DNA of 64,000 bases from CBDFGQ01 sp965247295 (GTDB lineage Bacteria > Chloroflexota > Dehalococcoidia > Lucifugimonadales > JAGWBF01). The stretch spans positions 558,001 through 622,000 of the forward strand of contig CBDFGQ010000007.1 of assembly GCA_965247295.1 (NCBI GenBank). The letters are read 5' to 3'. Shown here piece after piece: positions 50,243-57,980 of this stretch. A model generated the notes under the pieces. That model did no database searches. It was not told the DNA's origin and worked only from the letters and a program-made list of their open reading frames with translations. The position numbers and the translations under genes are program-made. Numbering within the stretch: position 1 is the first letter of the stretch; every line of letters begins with the position of its first letter.

Positions 50243-50914
50243 TCAGTTGAGCCTGGCGCCCTGGTAGGGGTTGCGCTTGACCAGGTCTTCCCGTGCCTTC
50301 CTGGTGGCGCCCTCAAGCAAGGGTATCTCGAAGTGCAAGCGCTCTCCGATCAAGGGAATTTCCAGGAGCCGCTGCTTCGCTATCGGGGGCAGTTCCAGGT
50401 AGTGGGCGATGGCGTAAGACAGCCGGCCCACGTCATCAGGAACGTCGGCGTGACGGGTCCAGCCACCCCGTAGCCCGGCCAGACCGCGGAGGTACTCCCC
50501 GAACAGCTCCCGCGCCCTAGCCAGCTCTCCCTCTTCGATATCGCCGGTCTCTTCCGAAAGGTATTGCACCGTGCCCTTCAGGTAAGGCAGTTCGTGGACC
50601 GTATCCACGATGCGAAATCGCCTCTCCCCTACCGTAGCCAGGTTCATCCGCCCATCCTCCAGCCTTTCCACCTGGGTAATGCGGGCCGTGGTGCCAGTCC
50701 TGTGGGGTGAGGCCGGCCCTCCAACTTCCGGGCCCTCCCGGATCAGCACGACGCCGAAAGGGGCGCTGTCCTCGATACACTCCCCGATCATCGTTTTATA
50801 CCGCTCCTCGAAGATCCGAAGGGGCATCTGTATCCCCGGAAAGAGGGTCACCCCCAGCGGGAATAGCCGTAACTCTTCGAGGGACTCCTTGTTCTCTTCC
50901 TGTGTCTCACCCAT
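50243..50914 (-). CDS. LON substrate-binding domain protein
   Basis: A protein of 223 residues made of the N-terminal domain of Lon protease alone (LON/PUA-like): L-R-L-F-P-L-G-V-T-L-F-P-G-I-Q-M-P-L-R-I-F-E-x-R-Y-K-x-M at the start is diagnostic, and G-E-R-R-F-R-I and P-Y-L-K-G-x-V follow. It lacks the AAA and protease domains; function of stand-alone members is unknown. ATG 50914 is chosen by the family N-terminus and the promoter immediately upstream, while the open frame to 50977 is ignored. It converges with the cobalamin-binding gene. Confidence 0.92.
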   Translation of the reverse strand: MGETQEENKESLEELRLFPLGVTLFPGIQMPLRIFEERYKTMIGECIEDSAPFGVVLIREGPEVGGPASPHRTGTTARITQVERLEDGRMNLATVGERRFRIVDTVHELPYLKGTVQYLSEETGDIEEGELARARELFGEYLRGLAGLRGGWTRHADVPDDVGRLSYAIAHYLELPPIAKQRLLEIPLIGERLHFEIPLLEGATRKAREDLVKRNPYQGARLN

Positions 50915-50924
50915 TCCAGTGGAA

Positions 50925-50953
50925 AGTATAGTATTGAGGCCTTCGTTGCACAA
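50925..50953 (-). promoter_or_regulatory. Predicted promoter for the LON-domain gene, very short leader
   Basis: On the minus strand, TTGTGC (plus-strand 50948-50953) and TATACT (5 of 6; 50925-50930) are 17 bases apart. The -10 box ends 10 bases before the ATG, so the transcript would be leaderless or nearly so, as for the 41160 gene. Confidence 0.5.
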
Positions 50954-51005
50954 GACTTTATAGGCCGTATGGTACAATAGGCCGCAAAAAGCTGGGAGGC
51001 AGCGA

Positions 51006-52181
51006 ATGCGGGATGATATTGCTCGTCATGTGGCACTGCTCAAGGACCACCTGGTCTCCACCAGGCGCGACTTCCACCGACACCCCGAGCTGTCCTTTCA
51101 GGAGCGGCGCACCGGCGAGGTAGTGGCGAGCAGACTGGATGGATTGGGCTGGGAGGTGAAGCGAGGGGTGGCGGAGACCGGTGTGGTGGGTCTTCTCCGG
51201 GGCGGTGGTCCGGGCATGACGGTAATGATACGGGCCGATATCGATGCGCTGCCCATTCAGGAACCCCAGGACAGGCCCTATGCCTCTGTGAACGACGGGG
51301 TGATGCACGCCTGCGGCCACGACGGCCATACTGCCGTGGCACTGGCGGTGGCGGAAATCCTGAGCGGGTGCAAGGATTCCATAAAGGGTCAGGTCAAGAT
51401 GGTGTTCCAGCCCGCAGAGGAGATCATGAGCGGCGCAGCCCGGATGATAGAGGAGGGGGTCATGAAGGACCCGGCGGTGGACCGGGTCTTGAGCTTTCAC
51501 CTATGGAGCGGGCTTGACGTGGGCCAGGTCTCTGCCCAGGCGGGTCCCATCTTCTCCAGCGCCGACGAGATAAGGATCGATATAAAGGGCAAGGGAGGCC
51601 ACGGAGGGATGCCCCACCTCTCCGTGGACCCTATCCTGATAGCGTCCCATGTCGTCACCACCCTCCAAGCGATATTGAGCAGGGAGATTCCCCCGTCCCA
51701 GCCCGCGGTGTTGGGGTTCGGCACCGTGCATGGTGGCACGGCCTTCAACGTGGTTTCCGACCATGTGGAGTTGAAGGGCACCGTCAGGACTCTGGACGAT
51801 TCCATACGTGAGTACATCCTGAGGCGGACGGGCGAGATAGCTGAGGCGGTGGCCAAGGGCCTACGAGGCGAAGCCCAGTTTCACCACGTGCGTGGTGCGC
51901 CCGCGGTGGTGAACGATAGCGCCGTGGCTGAGGTGGTGGCAGAGGTCGCGGATCCCATAGTTGGGGAGCAAAACGTCGTAACGATACCGCCTCCCCAGGT
52001 GGGAGACGACGCCACCTTTTTCCTGAGAGAGGCCCCAGGGTGCTACTTCCTAGTGGGGTGTGCCAACGCCGGACGGGGCATAGGGGCACCCCATCACAGC
52101 GCCCAGTTCGATATAGACGAAGACGCCCTGCCTCTGGCCGCTCACATCCTCACCGAGGCGGCGTTGCGCTATTTAACCTAG
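51006..52181 (+). CDS. M20-family amidohydrolase (IAA-amino-acid/hippurate hydrolase-like)
   Basis: A protein of 391 residues. The metal site is visible: M-H-A-C-G-H-D-G-H-T near 100-109 supplies Cys and His ligands, P-A-E-E-I near 138 gives the catalytic and metal Glu, F-H-L-W near 165 a His, and P-H-H-S-A-Q-F-D near the C-terminus the last His. The dimerisation domain has G-K-G-G-H-G-G-M-P-H. It cleaves N-acyl amino acids or similar amides. Starts after GGGAGG at ATG 51006. Divergent from the LON-domain gene. Confidence 0.93.
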   Translation: MRDDIARHVALLKDHLVSTRRDFHRHPELSFQERRTGEVVASRLDGLGWEVKRGVAETGVVGLLRGGGPGMTVMIRADIDALPIQEPQDRPYASVNDGVMHACGHDGHTAVALAVAEILSGCKDSIKGQVKMVFQPAEEIMSGAARMIEEGVMKDPAVDRVLSFHLWSGLDVGQVSAQAGPIFSSADEIRIDIKGKGGHGGMPHLSVDPILIASHVVTTLQAILSREIPPSQPAVLGFGTVHGGTAFNVVSDHVELKGTVRTLDDSIREYILRRTGEIAEAVAKGLRGEAQFHHVRGAPAVVNDSAVAEVVAEVADPIVGEQNVVTIPPPQVGDDATFFLREAPGCYFLVGCANAGRGIGAPHHSAQFDIDEDALPLAAHILTEAALRYLT

Positions 52182-52263
52182 TCCGGCCCACGAGCGGCGG
52201 GTTCAGAGACGGACCGTTGAAGCTCCCCGTGCCTTCGTGGTTCCGAGAGTAGAACGAGGCGGC

Positions 52264-53049
52264 CTAGTCCTCGGCCTTCACCGTATTATGCAGGACGCCG
52301 ATGCCGCTTATATCCACCTCTACCAAATCGTTTGGCTTCATGGGGCTGGTGGCGCCCGTGGTCCCGGAGAAAATCAGGTCGCCCGGGTGAAGGGTTACCT
52401 GCTGGCTGATGTAGCTAATTATCTGGGCAAAGTCGTGAATCATGTCCCTGGTATTGGCCTGCTGGACCTCCTGTCCATTGAGCCTTACGACCACGTTCAA
52501 ATTAGACGGGTCCACGTCGGTCTCGATCCAGGGTCCCACAGGGGCGAAGGTGTCTGAGCCTTTGGCCCGCCAGAAGGTCCAGTCGTCTTTCTGCCAGGCC
52601 CGCTCACTGACATCGTTGCCGCAGGTGTACCCAAGTACGTATTTCATCGCCCTCTGGCGGCTGATCCTGCGGCAGGTCTTGCCTATTACCGCCACCGCCT
52701 CGCCCTCGTAGTGGATGTCCCCGCTGGAGTCCTTGGGAATAATTATGGATTCCTCGTGGCTGATTAGCGCGTTTCTGCCTTTGTGCCATGGCTGGGGAAA
52801 CTCGGATGTGGGGGTCTTGTCCTCGCCTAGTACGGTGCCTGCGAATGTCAGGTGGTCTTGGAAGTTCAGGCCGGGGCACCACATCTGCACCGGGTCGGTG
52901 GGGGCGAGCAGTTTCACGTCGTCGAGCTTGTGTCTTGCATCCGTGAACCTAAACTGAGTAAAAATACTCCCTCGAATCTCTATAACCTCGTCACCGTCGA
53001 CCACTCCATACGCAACCCTTCTCTCCTTGCGGAATCTGGCAATCTTCAT
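52264..53049 (-). CDS. Fumarylacetoacetate hydrolase family protein (second copy)
   Basis: A protein of 261 residues. N-terminal M-K-I-A-R-F-R-x-x-x-R-V-A-Y-G-V-V-D-G, then H-Y-E-G-E-A-V-A-V-I-G-K with the metal-binding glutamates and G-N-D-V-S-E-R-A-W with the Asp. I-F-S-G-T-T-G-A-T near the end replaces the usual GTPxG loop. Clearly related to the 46716 FAH but divergent (S-G-T-T-G versus T-G-T-P-G). The start at 53049 follows AGAGGTGCT; the frame is open upstream to 53244 without similarity. Confidence 0.9.
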   Translation of the reverse strand: MKIARFRKERRVAYGVVDGDEVIEIRGSIFTQFRFTDARHKLDDVKLLAPTDPVQMWCPGLNFQDHLTFAGTVLGEDKTPTSEFPQPWHKGRNALISHEESIIIPKDSSGDIHYEGEAVAVIGKTCRRISRQRAMKYVLGYTCGNDVSERAWQKDDWTFWRAKGSDTFAPVGPWIETDVDPSNLNVVVRLNGQEVQQANTRDMIHDFAQIISYISQQVTLHPGDLIFSGTTGATSPMKPNDLVEVDISGIGVLHNTVKAED

Positions 53050-53334
53050 CCAGCACCTCTCCATGGAGTTGGGCCACCTGCTGGGAATTTTAGCCGGTTG
53101 GCCCCTCGGGGGCAAGCCGGAAAGCCCCCGTTGGAGGGCCGAGTGTTGGCACAAATTTGCGGGTATTGAACGCCTTTGCCACGTCGGACCGGTGCGCCTC
53201 AGGCAGGCACCGGCGTGAGACTCGTGGTTGCCGTAGATGAGCACAGGAGGAGAAAAGTGGCCGCTTGAGCGTGGGTTGCGGGGGTGATAAAATCCCTATG
53301 TAAGGCTTTACCCTCCAGGTCATCCCTCGAGCGT

Positions 53335-53409
53335 TCCCCAGTAGCTCAGCGGTAGAGCGGGCGGCTGTTAACCGCTAGGTCGTAGGTTCGAATCCTACCT
53401 GGGGAGCCA
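53335..53409 (+). tRNA. tRNA-Asn (GTT), CCA encoded
   Basis: The 75-base sequence folds into a standard cloverleaf: acceptor TCCCCAG/CTGGGGA, D-arm GCTC...GAGC, anticodon stem-loop with loop CTGTTAA (anticodon GTT, asparagine), T-arm GTAGG-TTCGAAT-CCTAC, discriminator G and encoded CCA. It is the left boundary of the integrated element; the recombinase gene on the opposite strand ends inside it. Confidence 0.96.
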
Positions 53410-54992
53410 TCCCCCCTAATACTACGAAATTCCTTCGTAGCAGTTAACTCATCGGCGGCGGGGATTGGGAGTGCGTACTCGATGCCCACCTGCTCCTTAT
53501 CGAAGTCGACGCGCCTGATGAACGTACCGATGAAAGTCTTGGACTCAAGGAACGAGGCGCTTTGGAGGAGTGTTCGCAGGTCTTGGACATAGTGTTCCAT
53601 TAGGATGGCATCAAAGGGAGTCTGGTCTGCCTGGTTCATGTCATCCAGAGCTTCGTCTCTTTTTTCATTCAGTTCTCGCTGCTCGGCCCTCAGCTCCTTC
53701 AGCCTTGGTGCCAAGTCATCAATATCCACCTTCCCACTCTCCAGAGCGGCATAGACGTGTTCGAGTTTCTGATCAACCGAGCGGGCCTCCCGATCGAGGT
53801 GGTCAAGCTGCTTAGTGGCGCGGCGCTTGTTCACCCGTATCTCCTCGTTGGTCAATTCCACAAGCTGCCGCAGGTTCTCCTCGGTCAGAATGTTCTCCTT
53901 GATGCGGTCCAGCACGAATCCCTCTAGTTTCTTGGCGTTCATTAGAGGACCCTTACGGACCGACGGTCCCTTCGTGAGCCTGGCATTGCACCGGTAGTAG
54001 AGGTACTTGCCGGAAGCTCCATTGGTTCCGATGGCGTGCGAACCGCACCTTGAGCAGTGAGCTAGACCGCTCAGGAGGTATTGGCTCGCGACGGTCTTGG
54101 GGTGCTTCTTGGAGGGACGCCTGGATGTCAGCAGAGCTTGCACACTGGCAAATACGTCCTTGTCAACAAGGGGCTCATGACAGTCAGGAACCCGTATCAC
54201 CTCCGAGGCATCTCTTTTCTGTCGGCGGCCAAAGCTTTTGCTGTACCTGTTCCAGACCAACGTTCCTGCGTAGGCTTCGTTTCTGAGCAAGTGATTGATA
54301 GTGGTTGCCTGGAAGTGCTTGCCGGTGCGGGTCCGCAAGCCTTCTGAGTTCAGAACGTGCGCTATGTCCCTAGCCCCCTGACCGTGAGCGGCTAGGTCGA
54401 ATGCCCTCTGTACCAGAGGAGCTTCTCTCTCATCAGGGGCCAGCGTCGCTCTTCCCGTTGCCCCTTGTGTAGTCGAGGAGCGCCTGTAGCCAAAGGGAGT
54501 GGCGCCGCCGTTGCGGTGACCCCTCGATGCGTTTTCCTTCATTCCCCTGATGGTGTCTTGGGAGAGATTGGCCGAGTAGAACTCGTCAAGCACCTCAATG
54601 ATGCCCTCAAGCAACGATCCAGCGGGGCTCTCGTCGACCTGCTCGTTCATCGACACGACGGATATCTTCCTGCGCTTCAGGAGTGACTTGTAGATAACCG
54701 AATCTTCCCGATTCCGGGCGAACCTTGATAGCTTCCAAACCAGGATGGCGTCGAAAGGCTTCACTCTATTCTTCGTTGCGGCAATCATGTCCTTGAAGGC
54801 GGGACGATTCGCTGACCTGGCGCTTTCGGCCTCGTCAACGTACTCAGCCGCCACGTCCCATCCCCTGCCAAGGGCGTACTTCTTGAGGGCCTTCAGCTGG
54901 GCGGGGATGGAAAGCTCCTTTTCTGCCTGCCGCTCAGAAGAGACACGGGCGTAGATTGCTACCCTCATCTGGTTCGTGTTCGTTCTATTCAT
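53346..54992 (-). CDS. Large serine recombinase (integrase)
   Basis: A protein of 548 residues. The resolvase domain begins R-V-A-I-Y-A-R-V-S-S-E-R-Q (catalytic Ser near residue 18) with R-F-A-R-N-R-E-D arginines. A recombinase domain follows (T-P-F-G-Y-R-R, N-H-L-L-R-N-E-A-Y-A-G-T), then a zinc ribbon (C-S-R-C near 317 and Y-Y-R-C-N-A) and a coiled-coil segment around 390-450. The last ~17 codons (G-R-I-R-T-Y-D-L-A-V-N-S-R-P-L-Y-R) are read from the antisense strand of the tRNA gene, so the C-terminus depends on the integration site. Its start overlaps the stop of the RHH gene (ATGA); a second ATG is at 54968. Confidence 0.93.
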   Translation of the reverse strand: MNRTNTNQMRVAIYARVSSERQAEKELSIPAQLKALKKYALGRGWDVAAEYVDEAESARSANRPAFKDMIAATKNRVKPFDAILVWKLSRFARNREDSVIYKSLLKRRKISVVSMNEQVDESPAGSLLEGIIEVLDEFYSANLSQDTIRGMKENASRGHRNGGATPFGYRRSSTTQGATGRATLAPDEREAPLVQRAFDLAAHGQGARDIAHVLNSEGLRTRTGKHFQATTINHLLRNEAYAGTLVWNRYSKSFGRRQKRDASEVIRVPDCHEPLVDKDVFASVQALLTSRRPSKKHPKTVASQYLLSGLAHCSRCGSHAIGTNGASGKYLYYRCNARLTKGPSVRKGPLMNAKKLEGFVLDRIKENILTEENLRQLVELTNEEIRVNKRRATKQLDHLDREARSVDQKLEHVYAALESGKVDIDDLAPRLKELRAEQRELNEKRDEALDDMNQADQTPFDAILMEHYVQDLRTLLQSASFLESKTFIGTFIRRVDFDKEQVGIEYALPIPAADELTATKEFRSIRGDGSPGRIRTYDLAVNSRPLYR

Positions 54993-55264
54993 TCTCTACC
55001 GCCTTTCGTCGTAGACTGTCTCACGCCCGACTCGGTGGGGTCGCTGGAACCATATTGGCTGTCTCTCAGGCGCTCATACCGGGCCGTCCTCCGCCACTCC
55101 CGCTCCTCCATGTAGTTGCGCAGGGCCTCGCGAACCAGATCGCTCATGGTGCGGTGCTCCTCCCTCATCACCTGCTGAACCTGACGGGCCATCTCCGGGG
55201 GCAGGGAGAAGGTGATGGTCTGGGAGATCCTCGGTCTGGGTGTTTTCTTGTCTTCTGTAGTCAT
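54989..55264 (-). CDS. Ribbon-helix-helix (CopG-like) DNA-binding protein
   Basis: A 91-residue protein. S-Q-T-I-T-F-S-L-P-P-E-M-A-R-Q-V-Q-Q-V-M is the beta-strand and first helix, and T-M-S-D-L-V-R-E-A-L-R-N-Y-M-E-E-R the second helix of the MetJ/Arc fold, followed by a basic tail. It is translationally coupled to the recombinase (ATGA overlap), so it is probably a repressor of integrase expression or an accessory factor for recombination directionality; that role is inference. Start ATG 55264. Confidence 0.85.
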   Translation of the reverse strand: MTTEDKKTPRPRISQTITFSLPPEMARQVQQVMREEHRTMSDLVREALRNYMEEREWRRTARYERLRDSQYGSSDPTESGVRQSTTKGGRE

Positions 55265-55281
55265 ACAATGTCTTACTATAT

Positions 55282-55311
55282 ATCATCGACCATCCGGCCC
55301 TCTGGTGTCAA
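55282..55311 (-). promoter_or_regulatory. Predicted promoter of the RHH-recombinase operon
   Basis: On the minus strand a perfect TTGACA (plus-strand 55306-55311) is followed after 18 bases by GATGAT (4 of 6; 55282-55287). An A/T-rich TATATAG lies just after it. Separate from the ImmA transcript, which ends at 55350. Confidence 0.5.
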
Positions 55312-55349
55312 GGCGGTACGGCCATGGCCTCTGCCGCCTTCGTCCATGC

Positions 55350-56318
55350 TCAGATCACCTGATAGGCTTCGGGAATGTGCTCGAAGGAAGCCTGGCCGAG
55401 CTGGGGCGAGAGGACGGAGCGGTCCCGGTAGGGCACGGCGACGAGGCACACCTTGGCCAGCCGGCCGTGCCACCTGACGGGCCTTGCGGCGACGGAGATG
55501 TCGTCTGCCCGCCAGAGGTCATACCCGCTTACCCTCTCGATATAGACGGGCCTGCCGGTCAGGATCACGCGCTCTGCAACCGAGCAGGGCGCAGGTGGGC
55601 TTCCACGGCGGGGGAGCAGGCCCCTCAGACAGGAGAGGGGTCGATTGCGCAGCCTCAGCCGGAACCCCGGCGTCCGGGCCACCACCTTTGCGATGAATTG
55701 GGAAGGAGCATGATTCACGGACCACTGGTGGGGCGTGCCCTCCTCCTCCCGCTCGTAGAGGACCGACATCAGAGGCTGGTGCTTCATCACCTCAGCCAGC
55801 CGCAAGGTCAGTGAAGAGTAGGCCCGCCCATAGGTCTTCTGCAAGGCGACCACATCCAGCCCGGTGGTCTCCGCAAACAGGGAGAAGAACTCCGGCTGCA
55901 TGAGCACCGCCGCGGCGAAGGCGTCGGCCTGCCAGCACATCGTCTCACCCCGTGCGCGCGCCATTCTGGGAAAGAGGTCGTGGAGCCGCTCCCTCAGTAT
56001 CTCGTAGGTCTCGTGGAGCACCGTGTGCTCCTGGGCTCCGTTCCACTCGTCGTCCAGCTGGATGACGTAGGGGCCGTTCTTGATGCCGGTGTGGACCCCC
56101 CTCATGCGGCCGTTGTCCAGGTTCGACCTGACGACTATCTCCACGCCTGACCTCCTGAGCAGGGTGGTGATCTCCTCCATGCGGGGAAAGGTCGATAGGT
56201 CGAAGAAGTCGACGAAGGCGTCGGCCAGGAAGACGGGGCTAAGCCTCTTCGGGGGATCGTCGCGCTCCATCAGGGCGCGGCAGAAGTCGCCCAGAAGGTC
56301 GGCGGTCGTTCCTATCAA
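55350..56318 (-). CDS. ImmA/IrrE-family metallopeptidase (variant active site)
   Basis: A protein of 322 residues of the M78/DUF955 type. The expected zinc motif appears as H-T-V-L-H-E-T-Y-E-I-L near residues 97-107: H-E is present but the second ligand His of HExxH is replaced by Glu (H-E-T-Y-E). C-W-Q-A-D-A-F-A-A-A-V-L-M-P/Q-P-x-F is the usual following helix, with Asp as the possible third ligand. The C-terminal ~110 residues form a regulatory region. In ICEBs1-type elements ImmA cleaves the repressor ImmR and triggers excision. Its start overlaps the XRE gene (four bases), supporting that pairing. Confidence 0.82.
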   Translation of the reverse strand: MIGTTADLLGDFCRALMERDDPPKRLSPVFLADAFVDFFDLSTFPRMEEITTLLRRSGVEIVVRSNLDNGRMRGVHTGIKNGPYVIQLDDEWNGAQEHTVLHETYEILRERLHDLFPRMARARGETMCWQADAFAAAVLMQPEFFSLFAETTGLDVVALQKTYGRAYSSLTLRLAEVMKHQPLMSVLYEREEEGTPHQWSVNHAPSQFIAKVVARTPGFRLRLRNRPLSCLRGLLPRRGSPPAPCSVAERVILTGRPVYIERVSGYDLWRADDISVAARPVRWHGRLAKVCLVAVPYRDRSVLSPQLGQASFEHIPEAYQVI

Positions 56319-56719
56319 AGTAGCCTCCTTCCACTGTATCGCTCGTACAGCTCCACGATGAATCTCTTGGACTCAGTTGAGAGAGGGCCTCGGGGCCGGG
56401 TGCCCACCCGGAAGACAGGGTCGGAAATGACGTACTGGTAGGCTCGCTCCACCTCTTCGGCTTCATCCCCTTTGGGTTCCTCCTCGTCCTCCAGGTGGCC
56501 GGCCCGCTGCATGAGGTGACGGAAGGGGACGCCGTAGAGGTTGGCCAGGCGCTTCAAAACGTCGGTGCCGGGTCTGACCTTCTCCTTCTCTATCTGGGAC
56601 AGGTAGGAGCTGGAGATGCCGGTGAGTCGCTGCACCTCCCTGAGGCTGGTCTGGCCCCGAAGACGTTTCAAGAGCGGCCCGATTTCCAGGTCCCCGTAGT
56701 CGTTTTCTTCAGTGGCCAT
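56315..56719 (-). CDS. XRE-family repressor (ImmR-like)
   Basis: A protein of 134 residues. The HTH is L-R-G-Q-T-S-L-R-E-V-Q-R-L-T-G-I-S-S-S-Y-L-S-Q-I-E-K-E-K-V-R-P, a textbook XRE/HTH_3 domain in residues ~20-55, followed by an acidic linker and a C-terminal segment that could be the ImmA target. The start at 56719 is preferred over ATG 56731 because GGAG lies six bases before it. The stop overlaps immA. Likely the repressor of the divergent promoters in 56732-56977. Confidence 0.87.
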   Translation of the reverse strand: MATEENDYGDLEIGPLLKRLRGQTSLREVQRLTGISSSYLSQIEKEKVRPGTDVLKRLANLYGVPFRHLMQRAGHLEDEEEPKGDEAEEVERAYQYVISDPVFRVGTRPRGPLSTESKRFIVELYERYSGRRLL

Positions 56720-56770
56720 CGCTCGCTCCATTCCACTCAGGTGCGTAACACTCTAGTATCGCACTGTGCC

Positions 56771-56819
56771 AGCGTGATTGCAGCGTGATAATTGTTGCAT
56801 TGTAGCGAGCACTTGTCAA
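56771..56819 (-). promoter_or_regulatory. XRE-ImmA promoter with tandem operator-like repeats
   Basis: On the minus strand a perfect TTGACA (56814-56819) and AACAAT (4 of 6; 56791-56796) are 17 bases apart. Immediately downstream of the -10 box lie two direct repeats AGCGTGAT at 56771-56778 and 56782-56789 (plus strand), spaced 11 bases, one helical turn. Their position just after the start of transcription fits an autoregulatory operator. Confidence 0.5.
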
Positions 56820-56847
56820 TATGGGGCAGCCAATACCGTCAGGACCA

Positions 56848-56876
56848 TTGCTGATGTGTTAGTATATTGATACATT
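56848..56876 (+). promoter_or_regulatory. Divergent promoter for the HTH gene block with palindromic operator
   Basis: TTGCTG (-35, 56848-56853) and TACATT (-10, 56871-56876) are 17 bases apart. A 12-base palindrome GTAT-ATTG-ATAC (56862-56873) covers the spacer and half of the -10 box, and the larger block TTAG...TTAG flanks it. A repressor bound here would shut the promoter. Confidence 0.45.
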
Positions 56877-56977
56877 AGAGCATAAACAAACATCTGTTCG
56901 CTCGGACGATTCTACACCTCTGGCGCCCCGGACACAAGGCGCGTCCGGCAGCCGGAAATCTCCGTAAGAGGATGCTC

Positions 56978-57187
56978 GTGAGTAGAGAGCTACGGCTCAC
57001 AAGAGAGCAGGAACGCATACGCATGCAGGGCCTCAGAATCCTGGCCCGCATGATCGTGCGCGCTCACCTGGCATCCCTGCTCGAAGGGCCTGCTCAGAGG
57101 AACGGCGCCGAGCCGGGAAACGATGGGGAGGGTTCCGAGGCCCCTGAAGGGGAGATCTCGGAGAGGTTTGGCGAAGATGGCGGGTAA
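56978..57187 (+). CDS. Small hypothetical protein, first of the divergent block
   Basis: A 69-residue protein: a basic N-terminal half rich in Arg (R-E-L-R-L-T-R-E-Q-E-R-I-R-M-Q-G-L-R-I-L) predicted helical, and an acidic Gly/Glu C-terminal half. No family recognised. AAGAGG at 56966-56971 is six bases before GTG 56978 but adjoins ATG 56972, so GTG is the better start. The stop overlaps the next gene by 11 bases, so it is translated and coupled with the HTH genes. Confidence 0.6.
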   Translation: MSRELRLTREQERIRMQGLRILARMIVRAHLASLLEGPAQRNGAEPGNDGEGSEAPEGEISERFGEDGG

Positions 57188-57419
57188 GCGCCGTGCGGTG
57201 AAGGTCCAGGTGAAGCCCCACGGATTGTGGACCATCCTCAACCGGCTCAGCATGTCCCAGAACGAGCTGGCCGACCTTGTGGGCACCAGCTCCAGCTACA
57301 TCTCGCAGATGGTCAACGGCCAACGATTTCCATCCGGCCCCATGCGCCGCCGGATGCTGAAAGCCCTGGACGACCCCCCTTTCGACGAAGTGGTCATCGT
57401 AGTGAACGGTCATGAGTAG
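57177..57419 (+). CDS. Small XRE-type HTH protein
   Basis: An 80-residue protein. G-L-W-T-I-L-N-R-L-S-M-S-Q-N-E-L-A-D-L-V-G-T-S-S-S-Y-I-S-Q-M-V-N-G-Q-R-F-P-S is a canonical HTH_3 domain with helix 3 ending S-Q-M-V-N-G. It differs in sequence from the three following paralogues. ATG 57177 is used; the longer frame from 57123 is inside the previous gene. The stop overlaps the next start. Confidence 0.8.
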   Translation: MAGKRRAVKVQVKPHGLWTILNRLSMSQNELADLVGTSSSYISQMVNGQRFPSGPMRRRMLKALDDPPFDEVVIVVNGHE

Positions 57420-57696
57420 CGGTACACAGACTCCCTCTGCGCTGTTCCAGCCCGGCGTCTCCCTCTTGCCCGAGGACTTTGGCGAACGACTCAAGCTGGT
57501 GAAGGAGATCACCGGACTCTCCTGGGAGGGTTTGGCTGTCTGCCTTGGCGTGGACATCAAGCAGGTGCTGCGCTGGCGGAACGGCGCAGCGCCCAACGGC
57601 GGAGCGATGCTTGCGCTGGTGCGCTTGGCGACGCTGGTGCCCGAGGGATTGGGTGAGCTGCTGGACGAGGATGTAATCGTCCACAGGAGGAATTAG
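57412..57696 (+). CDS. HTH protein, tandem paralogue 1
   Basis: A 94-residue protein with the core P-E-D-F-G-E-R-L-K-L-V-K-E-I-T-G-L-S-W-E-G-L-A-V-C-L-G-V-D (HTH) then V-L-R-W-R-N-G-A-A-P-N-G-G-A-M-L-A-L. The W-R-N-G turn is the end of the recognition helix. It overlaps the previous gene by 8 bases. Paralogous to the proteins at 57701 and 57981 by the shared D-F-x-x-R-L-K-x-x-K-x-x-x-G-L-x-W-x-x-L-A framework. Confidence 0.75.
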   Translation: MSSGTQTPSALFQPGVSLLPEDFGERLKLVKEITGLSWEGLAVCLGVDIKQVLRWRNGAAPNGGAMLALVRLATLVPEGLGELLDEDVIVHRRN

Positions 57697-57700
57697 GCAC

Positions 57701-57976
57701 ATGGAGCGTCGAAGGCGAACCAAACGGACACACTCATGTCCCCTTCCAGACGACTTCCCTCAGAGGTTGAAGCGTCTCAAGGACGCCTCCGGCCTGGGGT
57801 GGAAGGCCCTTGCCCGTAGCCTAGGAGTGAGCTATTTGCGGGTTCGCCGGTGGCGTCGGGGCATGGAGCCTTCAGGGGGTGCGATGCTAGCAATCTTCCT
57901 ATTCGCGTCTGAGTTTCCCGGTGGCATGGATGCGATGCTCCACGGGACGGCCGAGGCCCCGCTCGCGGAGGAGTAG
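57701..57976 (+). CDS. HTH protein, tandem paralogue 2
   Basis: A 91-residue protein: basic N-terminus (M-E-R-R-R-R-T-K-R-T), then D-D-F-P-Q-R-L-K-R-L-K-D-A-S-G-L-G-W-K-A-L-A-R-S-L-G-V-S and R-W-R-R-G-M-E-P-S-G-G-A-M-L-A-I. Start ATG 57701 follows AGGAGGAATTAGGCAC. Same fold and alignment as its neighbours, with the recognition helix changed (S-Y-L-R-V-R-R), so DNA specificity probably differs. Confidence 0.75.
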   Translation: MERRRRTKRTHSCPLPDDFPQRLKRLKDASGLGWKALARSLGVSYLRVRRWRRGMEPSGGAMLAIFLFASEFPGGMDAMLHGTAEAPLAEE

Positions 57977-57980
57977 GCAC

